Below, in pieces: positions 40,631-48,533 of a stretch of 57,447 nt of DNA. The stretch is taken from the NCBI GenBank assembly GCA_900318765.1, contig ONLX01000025.1:1-57447 (forward strand), written 5' to 3'. The notes below the pieces were generated by a model that ran no database searches, was not told the DNA's origin, and saw only the letters and a list, made by a program, of their open reading frames with translations. Within the stretch, counting starts at the first letter, position 1, and every line of letters starts with the position of its first letter. Source of the DNA: an uncultured Eubacteriales bacterium (GTDB taxonomy: Bacteria > Bacillota > Clostridia > Christensenellales > CAG-138). Position numbers and translations under genes: made by a program.

Positions 40631-43621
40631 TTATTTCTTTCTGCGGAACATGCCCACAATTTTCGCGAAGAAATTCTGTTTGTCCTCAATCTTGCGCCGC
40701 AGTTCTCCGACCGTCAGATCCGTTTGAGACGTGTTCGTAGCGATCGCCTGCGCAACGTGCACAAAGATGTCCTTGAATCGTTCGATGCTCGCATCCTCAT
40801 AGCGGCTCGCCGCGTAATCGATCATCAGGATGAGCCCTTCCGCGCCGTCCAAGATTTCCATATCCAGAATCGTCTGCGACGCGGCCTGGTTCTGCCGGAT
40901 CTCGACGGTCTCAACGTTCATGCCCTCCAGACCGCCCATATCGCGGATATCCTGCTGATACAGCAGGTACGCGGATTCGCCGTTTGCAACCTGGTTGTTG
41001 AGATCCACAAACGGATAGCAGCTGTGCTCAATGCCCTTCTGCACCTGTTCGTGCACGTCGCCGAACAGATCGCGCACGGTGCGGTTGTCGTTCAGCCGAA
41101 CGCCGATCGGCAGATCGCGGAACAATAGACCGACGCTGGACATCATCTGCATATCCTCCCGTCCGTTGTAAATCCACGAGAGCTTGATGTCGTTTTTCCG
41201 ATTGTAATACGAGATCGCAAGCGCGGCCACCGAGATAAAGAACTCGTTCCGGCTGATGCGGTACCGCTTTTCGATCGCGTTCATCTGCCCCTGTTCGAGC
41301 CCGAGCTCGGCAAACAGCTCGCCCATCTCATTCTCGCGCGATTGATGATCGATCTTCGGATGGCTCGACCATTCGACGCCGTTGAACAGCGTTTCAAAGT
41401 AGCGTTTGCTCTCCTCGTAGAACGGCGTATGCACCGCCTCTTCCCGTTGCTGCAGCATCAGGTAATAGAAATCGGGATCCGGCTGCATGCCCATATAGAG
41501 TTTTCCGACGTTGCCCATGAACACCTTCAGCGACGTTCCGTCGAACAGCGTATGATGCACGTCGAAGAACACATACCCGTTCTTCTCCGTTTCGAAGACC
41601 CGGCAGCGATAGAGCCGCCCGCCGATGATCTTGAACGGCTGTACGAGCGTATCCTTGATGCTCTCAAACTCGAATTCGCTGATCTTCTCAACCCGGATTT
41701 CCTCCAAGTTCTCCGGTGTGTACCGCTGCACGATCTCGCCGTCGTCATTGAAGCGGAACGTCGTCAAAATTGCCGGATGATTCCGGATCGCCGTCTGCAG
41801 CGCGTTCGCCAGCTTCTTTAAATCGAACAGCTCTTTATCGATCTTGAGCATCGAGAACAGGTTGTACATCGTGGATTTCGGCGTGTAGAGCTGATAGTCC
41901 ACCATATAGAGCTGCTCCGTCGTCAACGGATGCTCGGTTTTCAAGGCGCTTGCGTTCTTGCTCTCGGGCGATTCGCCGTCGTAGTTCGCGCGTGACGCTT
42001 CATACAGCTTGGCAATCTTTTCGGGCGTGCGACCGCGGAAGATCTCGCTCGCGTTGAGACCGGGCAGCTCGCTCTCCACGATGACCTGGATCGATCCGAG
42101 TGAATCGCCGCCCATCTCGTAAAAGTCGTCGTGAATGCCGACCTGCTCGAGCCGGAGCACCGTCTCCATCGCATGACAGAGCTTTTGTTCGGTCTCGTTC
42201 GTCGGCGCGACATAATCGGTCTTGAAATCCTTCGTGTCGGGCTTCGGGAGCGCCTTCCGGTCGAGCTTGCCGTTTGCCTTCAAAGGCACCTGATCGATAT
42301 GGATATAGTAGGCCGGAATCATGTAGTACGGCAGTCGCTTCATCAGCTCCCGGCGCATCGCCTCCGGGTCCACCGGAACATCGGCCGTGTAGTACGCGCA
42401 AAGATAGCTCTTGCCGTTCTCCTCAAAGCCGCGCGCCGCCGCCCAGTCGATCCCAAGCGTTTGCTTCACGGCCGCCTCAATCTCCGCAGGCTCGATCCGA
42501 TTCCCGTTGATCTTGATCATATCGCCGCTGCGGCCGAGCAAAACGAAGTTTCCGTTCTCATCGCGCCGCGCAAGGTCGCCCGTGTGATAGACGCCGTTCA
42601 CGAATGCCTTCTTTGTCTCCTCGGGCAGATGGATATAGCCGCGCACATAGGGATTCTCAAAGCAGAGCTCGCCCATCTCGCCGTCGGCCACCTCGTTTCC
42701 GTCCTCGCCGATCAACCAGATCTTTGTTTCAACCTCCGGCTTGCCGATCGGGCAGGTTTCATAGGCCCGGTCGATCGGGAATACGCCGACCGCGAACCCG
42801 CTCTCCGAAGCCGCATAGATGTTGATCAGCTCAAGATTCTTGTTGTACAGGTTGTTGGCCGGTTCACTGCCGACGAACAGCATCCGCAGGAACGGTCCGG
42901 TCTGGTTGCCGAGCATCCGGACGTAAGACGGCGTCAAAAACGTGATGGTGATGCGCTTTTCGATAAAGAACATCTTGAGCGCCATCGGGTTCTTGATCGT
43001 TGCGTAGCTGACGATATACATGCGCCCGCCGCAGATGCTGAGCGTTTTGAGCACGACGATGACCGACGCGACAAAGTTCATCGGCGCAAGCAGCGCGAGC
43101 CGGTCCGACCCGTCAAACGGGGTCACGCCGTTTACGCGAATGGAATCGATCGCGCGGGAAAGGTTGCCGTATTCGTGCAGCACGCCCTTGGGGTTCCCGG
43201 TCGTTCCGGAGGTATAGATCGCATACGCAGCGTCATGCGGATCCGCCTGCTCGTACCCCGCAAGTGGAGTGCTGTTCATCACTTCGTCCCAGTTGGCCGC
43301 AGAAAGCTCCAGTTTGCACCCGCAGTCGGAACGAATATACGCAATCCGCTCCGGGGCGTACGTATCCTCCACGAGCGCCCATGCCGCGCCGGCTTTCCAT
43401 ACGCCAATCATCGCGACGACCGGCAGAACGCCGCGCGGCAGATTGATCAGAACAAAATCCTCCCTGCCGACGCCATGCGCTTTCAGATACGCGTACACGC
43501 GCCCGGTCATTTCATCGAGCTGCGCGTACGAAATGCCTTTGGAATGCGCTTCGTCGAACAAAATCGGCATTGCGGCATGCTCCGCCGTATACCGCTCCAG
43601 CAAAGAAAGAATGGTTTCCAT
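40631..43621 (-). CDS. NRPS-like synthetase: adenylation-carrier-condensation
   Basis: This 996-residue enzyme activates a carboxylic acid, loads it on its own carrier domain and condenses it with an acceptor. The adenylation domain (1 to about 465) has YTSGTTGNPKG (136-146), YHTGDLA (345-351), GRSGDMIKINGNRIEP and the C-terminal Lys452 in NGKLDRK. The carrier domain has GGDSL with Ser507 for phosphopantetheine. The condensation domain (about 565-980) keeps HHTLFDG at 689-695. The residue aligning with the amino-group-binding Asp of amino-acid-specific domains is Val184 (FVAS for FDAS), suggesting a substrate without an alpha-amino group. There is no thioesterase domain, and no phosphopantetheinyl transferase nearby. 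Confidence 0.9.
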   Translation of the reverse strand: METILSLLERYTAEHAAMPILFDEAHSKGISYAQLDEMTGRVYAYLKAHGVGREDFVLINLPRGVLPVVAMIGVWKAGAAWALVEDTYAPERIAYIRSDCGCKLELSAANWDEVMNSTPLAGYEQADPHDAAYAIYTSGTTGNPKGVLHEYGNLSRAIDSIRVNGVTPFDGSDRLALLAPMNFVASVIVVLKTLSICGGRMYIVSYATIKNPMALKMFFIEKRITITFLTPSYVRMLGNQTGPFLRMLFVGSEPANNLYNKNLELINIYAASESGFAVGVFPIDRAYETCPIGKPEVETKIWLIGEDGNEVADGEMGELCFENPYVRGYIHLPEETKKAFVNGVYHTGDLARRDENGNFVLLGRSGDMIKINGNRIEPAEIEAAVKQTLGIDWAAARGFEENGKSYLCAYYTADVPVDPEAMRRELMKRLPYYMIPAYYIHIDQVPLKANGKLDRKALPKPDTKDFKTDYVAPTNETEQKLCHAMETVLRLEQVGIHDDFYEMGGDSLGSIQVIVESELPGLNASEIFRGRTPEKIAKLYEASRANYDGESPESKNASALKTEHPLTTEQLYMVDYQLYTPKSTMYNLFSMLKIDKELFDLKKLANALQTAIRNHPAILTTFRFNDDGEIVQRYTPENLEEIRVEKISEFEFESIKDTLVQPFKIIGGRLYRCRVFETEKNGYVFFDVHHTLFDGTSLKVFMGNVGKLYMGMQPDPDFYYLMLQQREEAVHTPFYEESKRYFETLFNGVEWSSHPKIDHQSRENEMGELFAELGLEQGQMNAIEKRYRISRNEFFISVAALAISYYNRKNDIKLSWIYNGREDMQMMSSVGLLFRDLPIGVRLNDNRTVRDLFGDVHEQVQKGIEHSCYPFVDLNNQVANGESAYLLYQQDIRDMGGLEGMNVETVEIRQNQAASQTILDMEILDGAEGLILMIDYAASRYEDASIERFKDIFVHVAQAIATNTSQTDLTVGELRRKIEDKQNFFAKIVGMFRRKK

Positions 43622-43633
43622 GGTGCCTCCCCG

Positions 43634-43930
43634 TTACTCGATCGTCAAAAAATCTGTAAACCCGGTAACCTCGAATATATCCATAATCGTCTCGTTCACG
43701 TGCAGAAGTTTCATGCCGCCCCGCTGCTGCATCACTTTTTTTGCAACAAGCAGCACGCGAAGCCCTGCGGATGAGATGTATTCGAGTTTTTCAAAGTCAA
43801 GCACAAGCGTTTCCACGCCGCTTAGCGCGTCCTTCAGCTCCGCTTCAAGCACCGGTGCGCTGATTGTATCCAGTCTGCCTTTGAGGGCAAGCACCCGTTC
43901 GGTTCCGTTCTTCGTGGATTGGATGTTCAT
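43634..43930 (-). CDS. STAS-domain anti-anti-sigma factor-like protein
   Basis: This 98-residue protein matches the SpoIIAA/RsbV family: LKGRLDTISAPVLEAEL, VLDFEKLEYISSAGLRVLL with the phosphorylatable serine pair, and a C-terminal FEVTGFTDFL helix. Such proteins bind an anti-sigma kinase unless phosphorylated and are reset by SpoIIE-type phosphatases. Here it opens a biosynthesis and export operon with no kinase or sigma gene beside it, so it may act on a distant partner or serve as a scaffold. It lies 12 bases before the synthetase gene. Confidence 0.9.
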   Translation of the reverse strand: MNIQSTKNGTERVLALKGRLDTISAPVLEAELKDALSGVETLVLDFEKLEYISSAGLRVLLVAKKVMQQRGGMKLLHVNETIMDIFEVTGFTDFLTIE

Positions 43931-43963
43931 GCGTTGGTCTCCTTATGAATAATTAATCAATTT

Positions 43964-43993
43964 ATTATACCATCGTGATTCCCCCGAATGCAA
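43964..43993 (-). promoter_or_regulatory. Promoter of the STAS-synthetase-ABC operon
   Basis: On the minus strand TTGCAT and TATAAT are separated by 18 bases, 33 bases before the STAS start codon. Confidence 0.75.
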
Positions 43994-44029
43994 TATCCCG
44001 TCCTTTTTTTTCGATCGCAGTTTTTTTTC

Positions 44030-44057
44030 TTGACATCTTTTTCAAATATGATAGTAT
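44030..44057 (+). promoter_or_regulatory. Promoter of the YugP-like gene
   Basis: TTGACA (44030-44035) and TAGTAT (44052-44057) are separated by 16 bases, 30 bases before the ATG. Confidence 0.65.
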
Positions 44058-44087
44058 TTAGGAAGAAAAACAGAAAGGACCAGAATC

Positions 44088-44894
44088 ATGGAAAATTTTG
44101 CGAGCATTCTCTCGGAACTGTTCGACGGCGCGCCGATCGGGCTTGTCGTTGCATACATCATCGTCAGCATCCTCGTCGTCGTTATGGCGATCGTTGCGCT
44201 GGTCATGAAGATCTTAATCGCGGTTCGCTATTGGAAAGCGAACAAGATGCCGATTTCCACCGGTATGACCGGTGCGGACGCGGCGCGCTATGTGCTCGAT
44301 AAGGACGGGCTCACGCACATCAAAGTCAAAAAAGCCGGCTTTATCCGCGGCGCGCTTTTCGGCAACTACTACAACATCTTTACGAAGACGATCTACCTTC
44401 GCAGCATCCTGTTCAAGATCGACGATAAGAAATCCGTCACCGCAACCGCGCTTGCCGTTCAGAAGGCCGGCCTTGCCAAGCTTTGTGAGGAAGGCGATCC
44501 CGCAACCGTAACGCGCAACCGCCTGTCGGTCATCGGCGTCTTCGGCCCGCTGCTCTTCATCCCGGTTCTTTTGATCGGCGTTATCATCGATTTTGTCGTG
44601 CTGCAGGGCAGCATGGTCTTCTCCTCGATCGCTCTGGTACTCAGCGGCTTGCTGCTCGTTGCGGGCTTTATCGTCACGCTTCTGAACATTCCGGTCGAAA
44701 AGAAAGCCAACGATCGCGCGTTGGAGATGATCGAGAAGTACGGCCTCGCCACCGGCGATGAGCTGAAGGGGATGAAGAAGGTCTTCGATACCTACATCAT
44801 CTCGTACGTTTGCGACTTCATCCTCGAAGTGCTCCGTGTCATCCAGTGGATCCTGGAGATTCTCATCAAAGTCTTCGGCAAGCACAGCAACTGA
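44088..44894 (+). CDS. YugP-like membrane protein lacking the zinc-protease motif
   Basis: This 268-residue protein follows the YugP/Zn-peptidase-2 family layout: an N-terminal helix (about 16-42), the GMTGADAARYVLDKDGL segment, a TKTIYLRS strand, two central helices (about 155-205), the IPVEKKANDRALEMIEKYGL segment and the GMKKVFDTYIISYV helix. In YugP the region after the strand carries HEXXH; the aligned stretch here reads ALAVQKAGLAKL, with no His or Glu pair. I infer a catalytically dead relative, possibly a scaffold or inhibitor. It is transcribed alone. Confidence 0.75.
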   Translation: MENFASILSELFDGAPIGLVVAYIIVSILVVVMAIVALVMKILIAVRYWKANKMPISTGMTGADAARYVLDKDGLTHIKVKKAGFIRGALFGNYYNIFTKTIYLRSILFKIDDKKSVTATALAVQKAGLAKLCEEGDPATVTRNRLSVIGVFGPLLFIPVLLIGVIIDFVVLQGSMVFSSIALVLSGLLLVAGFIVTLLNIPVEKKANDRALEMIEKYGLATGDELKGMKKVFDTYIISYVCDFILEVLRVIQWILEILIKVFGKHSN

Positions 44895-44910
44895 TTCGTT
44901 TGGACACAAA

Positions 44911-44943
44911 CAGCCCGATCCGTTCGGATCGGGCTGTTTTTTT
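44911..44943. terminator. Bidirectional terminator
   Basis: A 12-bp stem (44911-44922 with 44925-44936) with a two-base TT loop as drawn (the central pairs would open in practice), preceded by A-rich sequence and followed by a T-run. It lies between the YugP-like gene and the convergent histidine kinase gene. Confidence 0.85.
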
Positions 44944-44946
44944 CGT

Positions 44947-46236
44947 TCAATTTTGCGGCAGCGACGCTTCAATCGTCAGCGATGCCCCGTCCTCAGAGAA
45001 CGCATGAATCTTCCCTTTGTGCGCTTCCACGACCGCCTTTGCCACCGAAAGCCCAAGCCCGAATCCACCCGCCGCGGAATTGCGCGACGCGTCAGCGCGG
45101 TAGAATCGGTCAAACAGCCGATCCGCATTGCCCTTTTGGACCTGTTCCGCCGTGTTGTAAACGGACAGCCGTATCTGCTTGCCTTCCTTTTGGAGTCTCA
45201 GGCGGATCACGCCTCCCTCCGGCGAATATTTCAGCGCGTTATCGAGCAGCACCGAAACGCATTTGCGGATGGCCTTCTCGTCGCCGGAAAGCGTCAGCAT
45301 CGGCTGCAGGGATACGTCAAACGTTTTGTTCTGCGATTTTGCGACGGCAAAAAACGATTGCGCCATCTCGGAAACGACGTCGGTCAGCGGGAATTCGATC
45401 ATCTGAACCGGAACGTCCTCCTCCATGCGGGACAGGTAGATCAGGTCGTTCGTCAATACCGTCAGCCGCTGCGTCTGCGTACGAATATCGTCGAGCCATT
45501 CGCTCGGCTGCTCCAGATCCATCTCCAGAACGTCCGCATCGGCATTGATGATCGTGAGCGGCGTCTTGAGCTCATGCCCGGCGTCCGTGATGAATCGCTT
45601 CTGCTTTTCATAGCTCTCGGCGATCGGACGGACAATCCGACGCGAGAACAACACGATCAGCAGAAAGACCGCCGTAAGTCCGGCTGCGGAGATGATGCCG
45701 CTGACGAGCAGGAACGTCTGCACCGTCGCAAGCTCGCGGTGACAGCTCAAAAAGATCAGCATCGTTCCGCCGTCCATTTCGGTTCGACGGTATCGATACC
45801 CGTCCGCAAAGCCTCGCCCCCGGCCCTTGGCGAAAACGGACAGCGCAAGCGCGCTCGCTTCCGATTCATCCAGTGCCGCAATGTTTTCGACGTTCAGCGA
45901 TCCGACCGTCCCGTCTTCGTCGATGATCGCCGTAAAGTAGCGCGACTGGAACGGCAGTTCCGCCGAGAGCTCTCGCCGATCCCGGTTTCCGTACAATCGC
46001 CGGCTGGAATCGTCGGAGGAATTGCGCGCGTCGCCCTCCCGCGGCGGCGTGAAGTTCTTGCCCGAAAAGCCCGGAAACCGCCCGCCGTTTTCCGCCAGCA
46101 TGGTCAGCGTGCCGTCCGCATCCGTAACGACGCTGCTGTAATTGAGAACGTTGATCGCGCCGATCAGTATGACGAGCACGAGGAAAACCGACAGGATCGC
46201 GATGCCGATAAACCGCCATTGCAGTTTGCGAATCAT
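44947..46236 (-). CDS. Sensor histidine kinase
   Basis: This 429-residue kinase has a membrane helix at about 10-30, an outside sensor of roughly 125 residues, a second helix near 160-180, a HisKA domain with the phospho-acceptor in DAGHELKTPLT, and an HATPase domain with DNALKYSPEGG and GFGLGLSVAKAV. The response regulator gene overlaps its start by four bases. It probably controls the divergent glycosidase gene and its own operon. The signal is unknown; the sensor region contains an Arg/Asp-rich stretch (about 60-80). Confidence 0.92.
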   Translation of the reverse strand: MIRKLQWRFIGIAILSVFLVLVILIGAINVLNYSSVVTDADGTLTMLAENGGRFPGFSGKNFTPPREGDARNSSDDSSRRLYGNRDRRELSAELPFQSRYFTAIIDEDGTVGSLNVENIAALDESEASALALSVFAKGRGRGFADGYRYRRTEMDGGTMLIFLSCHRELATVQTFLLVSGIISAAGLTAVFLLIVLFSRRIVRPIAESYEKQKRFITDAGHELKTPLTIINADADVLEMDLEQPSEWLDDIRTQTQRLTVLTNDLIYLSRMEEDVPVQMIEFPLTDVVSEMAQSFFAVAKSQNKTFDVSLQPMLTLSGDEKAIRKCVSVLLDNALKYSPEGGVIRLRLQKEGKQIRLSVYNTAEQVQKGNADRLFDRFYRADASRNSAAGGFGLGLSVAKAVVEAHKGKIHAFSEDGASLTIEASLPQN

Positions 46237-46907
46237 CCCTGCACCTCCAGAAAGTATCCGACGCCGCGCTGCGCCTTGATCTGGACATTCGCGCCGATCG
46301 CCGAAAGCTTCTTTCTTAAATACGAGATATACACCCAGACGACGTTCAGTTCCGCCTCGCTGTCATATCCCCAGATGCGGTCCATGAAGCTCTCCGCCGA
46401 GATCAGTTTTTTCGGGTTGCGCATCAGCATTTCGAGCATCTGGTATTCCTTGTTGGCAAGCTTATAGCTCCCTCCCGGCGCGCTGAGCTCATAGGTCGCC
46501 GCATCGAGCGTAACGTTCCCGACCATGAGCCGCGTATCCGGCTGCACACCCGGGGTACGCGTCATCGCGCGGATCCGCGCCAACAGCTCCTGCATTGCGA
46601 ACGGCTTTGTCAGATAGTCGTTTGCGCCGCTGTCGAGCCCGAGCACGCGGTCCTCGATCTGCGAACGGGCCGTCAGCATCAGCACCGGCGTGCGGTTCCC
46701 CGCCGCTCGCATCCGTTTCAGCACCGTGAACCCGTCCGCTTTGGGCATCATCACGTCGAGAATCACGCCGTCGTAATTACCGGTTTCCAGATAGTCGAGC
46801 GCTTCCTCGCCGTCGTAAACCGCATCGACCGAATAATGATTCTTAACAAGGATCGCCGTAACCGCTTTCGAAAGCGAACGCTCATCCTCTGCAAACAGCA
46901 AGCGCAT
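46233..46907 (-). CDS. OmpR/PhoB-family response regulator
   Basis: This 224-residue regulator has a receiver domain (acidic pocket in LLFAEDERSLS, phospho-acceptor Asp in GVILDVMMPKADG, Lys in YLTKPF) and a C-terminal winged helix (GYDSEAELNVVWVYISYLRKKL). I chose the ATG at 46907 because GGAGGAG precedes it; the open frame runs upstream into the promoter. It forms a two-gene operon with the histidine kinase. Eleven-base-spaced direct repeats in the divergent promoter region are its likely target. Confidence 0.93.
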   Translation of the reverse strand: MRLLFAEDERSLSKAVTAILVKNHYSVDAVYDGEEALDYLETGNYDGVILDVMMPKADGFTVLKRMRAAGNRTPVLMLTARSQIEDRVLGLDSGANDYLTKPFAMQELLARIRAMTRTPGVQPDTRLMVGNVTLDAATYELSAPGGSYKLANKEYQMLEMLMRNPKKLISAESFMDRIWGYDSEAELNVVWVYISYLRKKLSAIGANVQIKAQRGVGYFLEVQG

Positions 46908-46941
46908 GGAGTTTCTCCTCCCTGATCGGATTCTTACCGAT

Positions 46942-46970
46942 ACTATACCATACCTATCCCAAGATTGCAA
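46942..46970 (-). promoter_or_regulatory. Promoter of the two-component operon
   Basis: On the minus strand TTGCAA and TATAGT are separated by 17 bases, 35 bases before the response regulator start. Confidence 0.72.
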
Positions 46971-46983
46971 AAAAACTTTTGGC

Positions 46984-47017
46984 TTTTAAGGTAGTTTTAG
47001 GGTTCGCTGCGTAAACT
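46984..47017 (+). promoter_or_regulatory. Response-regulator boxes and -10 element of the glycosidase promoter
   Basis: TTTTAAGG (46984-46991) and TTTTAGGG (46995-47002) are direct repeats with an 11-base period, the spacing used by OmpR/PhoB-type dimers. They occupy the -35 position of a promoter whose -10 is TAAACT (47012-47017) and which has no -35 hexamer, the form of an activator-dependent promoter. Confidence 0.6.
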
Positions 47018-47052
47018 GTACTCAACAAAACAAAAGAAGTGAGGTGAGCCTT

Positions 47053-48048
47053 ATGCATTTGAAAAAGTACCTAGGGGGCTTCCTGTTCGGCGGTCTGCTG
47101 TTTGCCTTTACCTCCTATCTGCTGCTCGATACGTTCGTCATCGTCCGCCGATATGAAACCGTAGAGACCGCTGCGCAGCCCGTCATTACCGTCGTCTCCG
47201 AAGCTATGGCGCAGTCTGAAACGGTCGAGGTCGAGCCGACCTCAGCCGCCACCGCTATCCCCACCGCCGCTCCGACGGCGGAGGCAGTCACCGTATCCAC
47301 CAGCGCGGCGCACGTCGTCTCCACCGATACGACCTATCGCGATGAGAACATCTCCGTGCAGCTGACCGAGTACCGCATCAGCGATACAACCGTCTATGTA
47401 GCCGATGTGCAGGTGTCCTCGCCCGAGTACCTCAAAACCGCGTTCGCCCAAGGCACGTATGGGCGCAATGTCACCGCAAAGGTCTCGGAAACCGCCGATG
47501 CGGTCAATGCCGTTCTGGCGATCAACGGGGACTATTACGGCGCGCGGCAATCCGGCTATGTGATCCGTGAGGGCGTGCTCTACCGTGACAAGGCGGTCAA
47601 GAACGCGGTCGACCTCGTCATCTACGGCGACGGCAGCTTCGGCATCATCCGGGAATCCGAGATCACGGCAGAGGCTCTGCTCGAAAGCGGCGCATGGAAC
47701 GTTCTGAACTTCGGTCCGGCGCTGATCGAGGACGGGGAGATCTCCGTTTCGGTCAACGATGAGGTCGGCAGAGCCATGGCGAGCAACCCGCGCACCGCCA
47801 TTGCGGTGGTCGACGATCTGCATTACCTGTTCGTCGTTTCGGACGGGCGGACGTCGCAGAGCGAAGGCCTGACGCTCTATGAGCTTGCGACCTTTTTGAA
47901 AACGCTCGGCGCAAAAACGGCATACAATCTCGACGGCGGCGGTTCCTCGACGATGGTGTTCAACGGAACGATCGTCAATGTTCCGACGTCGAGCGGAAAA
48001 TCCACGAAGGAAAGGAGCGTGAGCGACATTGTTTACATCGGATACTAA
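47053..48048 (+). CDS. Membrane-anchored phosphodiester glycosidase (NAGPA domain)
   Basis: This 331-residue protein has an N-terminal signal anchor (about residues 8-30), a Thr/Ala/Pro-rich linker and a NAGPA-type domain. Typical motifs are LAINGDYYG, NPRTAIAVVDD and NLDGGGSSTMVFNG near the C terminus. The family cleaves or modifies phosphodiester-linked sugars and occurs near exopolysaccharide genes; an envelope glycopolymer is a likely substrate. I start at the ATG at 47053 after GAGGTGAG. The promoter carries response-regulator boxes, linking it to the divergent two-component system. Confidence 0.87.
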   Translation: MHLKKYLGGFLFGGLLFAFTSYLLLDTFVIVRRYETVETAAQPVITVVSEAMAQSETVEVEPTSAATAIPTAAPTAEAVTVSTSAAHVVSTDTTYRDENISVQLTEYRISDTTVYVADVQVSSPEYLKTAFAQGTYGRNVTAKVSETADAVNAVLAINGDYYGARQSGYVIREGVLYRDKAVKNAVDLVIYGDGSFGIIRESEITAEALLESGAWNVLNFGPALIEDGEISVSVNDEVGRAMASNPRTAIAVVDDLHYLFVVSDGRTSQSEGLTLYELATFLKTLGAKTAYNLDGGGSSTMVFNGTIVNVPTSSGKSTKERSVSDIVYIGY

Positions 48049-48454
48049 GAAAAACCGACAGCGGTACGAAAAAACCCTCCTGATCTACCTGATCGTTACC
48101 CTGTTTACCGCATTGTTCGGCGCCGTCTATGAGGTCTTCGGCCGAGGCGTCTACAGTTTCTATATGCTCGAAGCGTTCGCGTTTCCGCTGGCGGGCGGTG
48201 TGCTTCCGTTCTTCCTCCTCATGAAGTACAAACGCCCGTACCCCTCCGGGATTTCCGCCGGCTGTACCCACGCCGGGATTGCGACGCTCACCGTCGGCAG
48301 TCTGGTCACCGGCGCACTTGAAATCTACGGAACGACCAATCCCCTGACGAACGTGTACTGGATCCTCGGCGGAGTTTTGCTCGCCGTCGGACTGCTTTCG
48401 TACCTGCTGCTCGGCAACCTGCTCGGCGCGGTCAAAGAGAAGCAGGCCATGTAA
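48029..48454 (+). CDS. Small integral membrane protein downstream of the glycosidase
   Basis: This 141-residue protein has four hydrophobic segments (about 18-38, 47-66, 82-100, 108-130) with short loops. It starts at a TTG at 48029 inside the 3' end of the glycosidase gene, after GGAG, giving a 20-base overlap and coupled translation. I do not recognise a named family. Its coupling suggests it works with the membrane-anchored glycosidase, for example as an anchor or channel (inference). Confidence 0.78.
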   Translation: MFTSDTKKNRQRYEKTLLIYLIVTLFTALFGAVYEVFGRGVYSFYMLEAFAFPLAGGVLPFFLLMKYKRPYPSGISAGCTHAGIATLTVGSLVTGALEIYGTTNPLTNVYWILGGVLLAVGLLSYLLLGNLLGAVKEKQAM

Positions 48455-48469
48455 TCTCCCCAAAACGAA

Positions 48470-48500
48470 AAAAAGAAGCCTCAGAATAAGGCTTCTTTTT
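48470..48500 (+). terminator. Terminator after the glycosidase unit
   Basis: A perfect 12-bp stem (48470-48481 with 48489-48500) with a seven-base loop and T5 tail. The A-rich left arm lets it act on the minus strand too. Confidence 0.85.
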
Positions 48501-48501
48501 G

Positions 48502-48533
48502 GTTCTTTTTCTTCTCCGCGGAAGAAAAAGAAC
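48502..48533. terminator. Second hairpin overlapping the mnmE stop
   Basis: A perfect 13-bp stem (48502-48514 with 48521-48533) with a six-base loop directly follows the previous hairpin and reaches the mnmE stop codon. Together they form a tandem terminator between convergent operons. Confidence 0.65.

Noticed and set aside
42131-43774. Plus-strand open frame of 547 codons
   Set aside because: It is antisense to the synthetase gene and rich in Arg, His and Ala, with no ribosome site or domain, as expected from GC-rich codon bias on the opposite strand.
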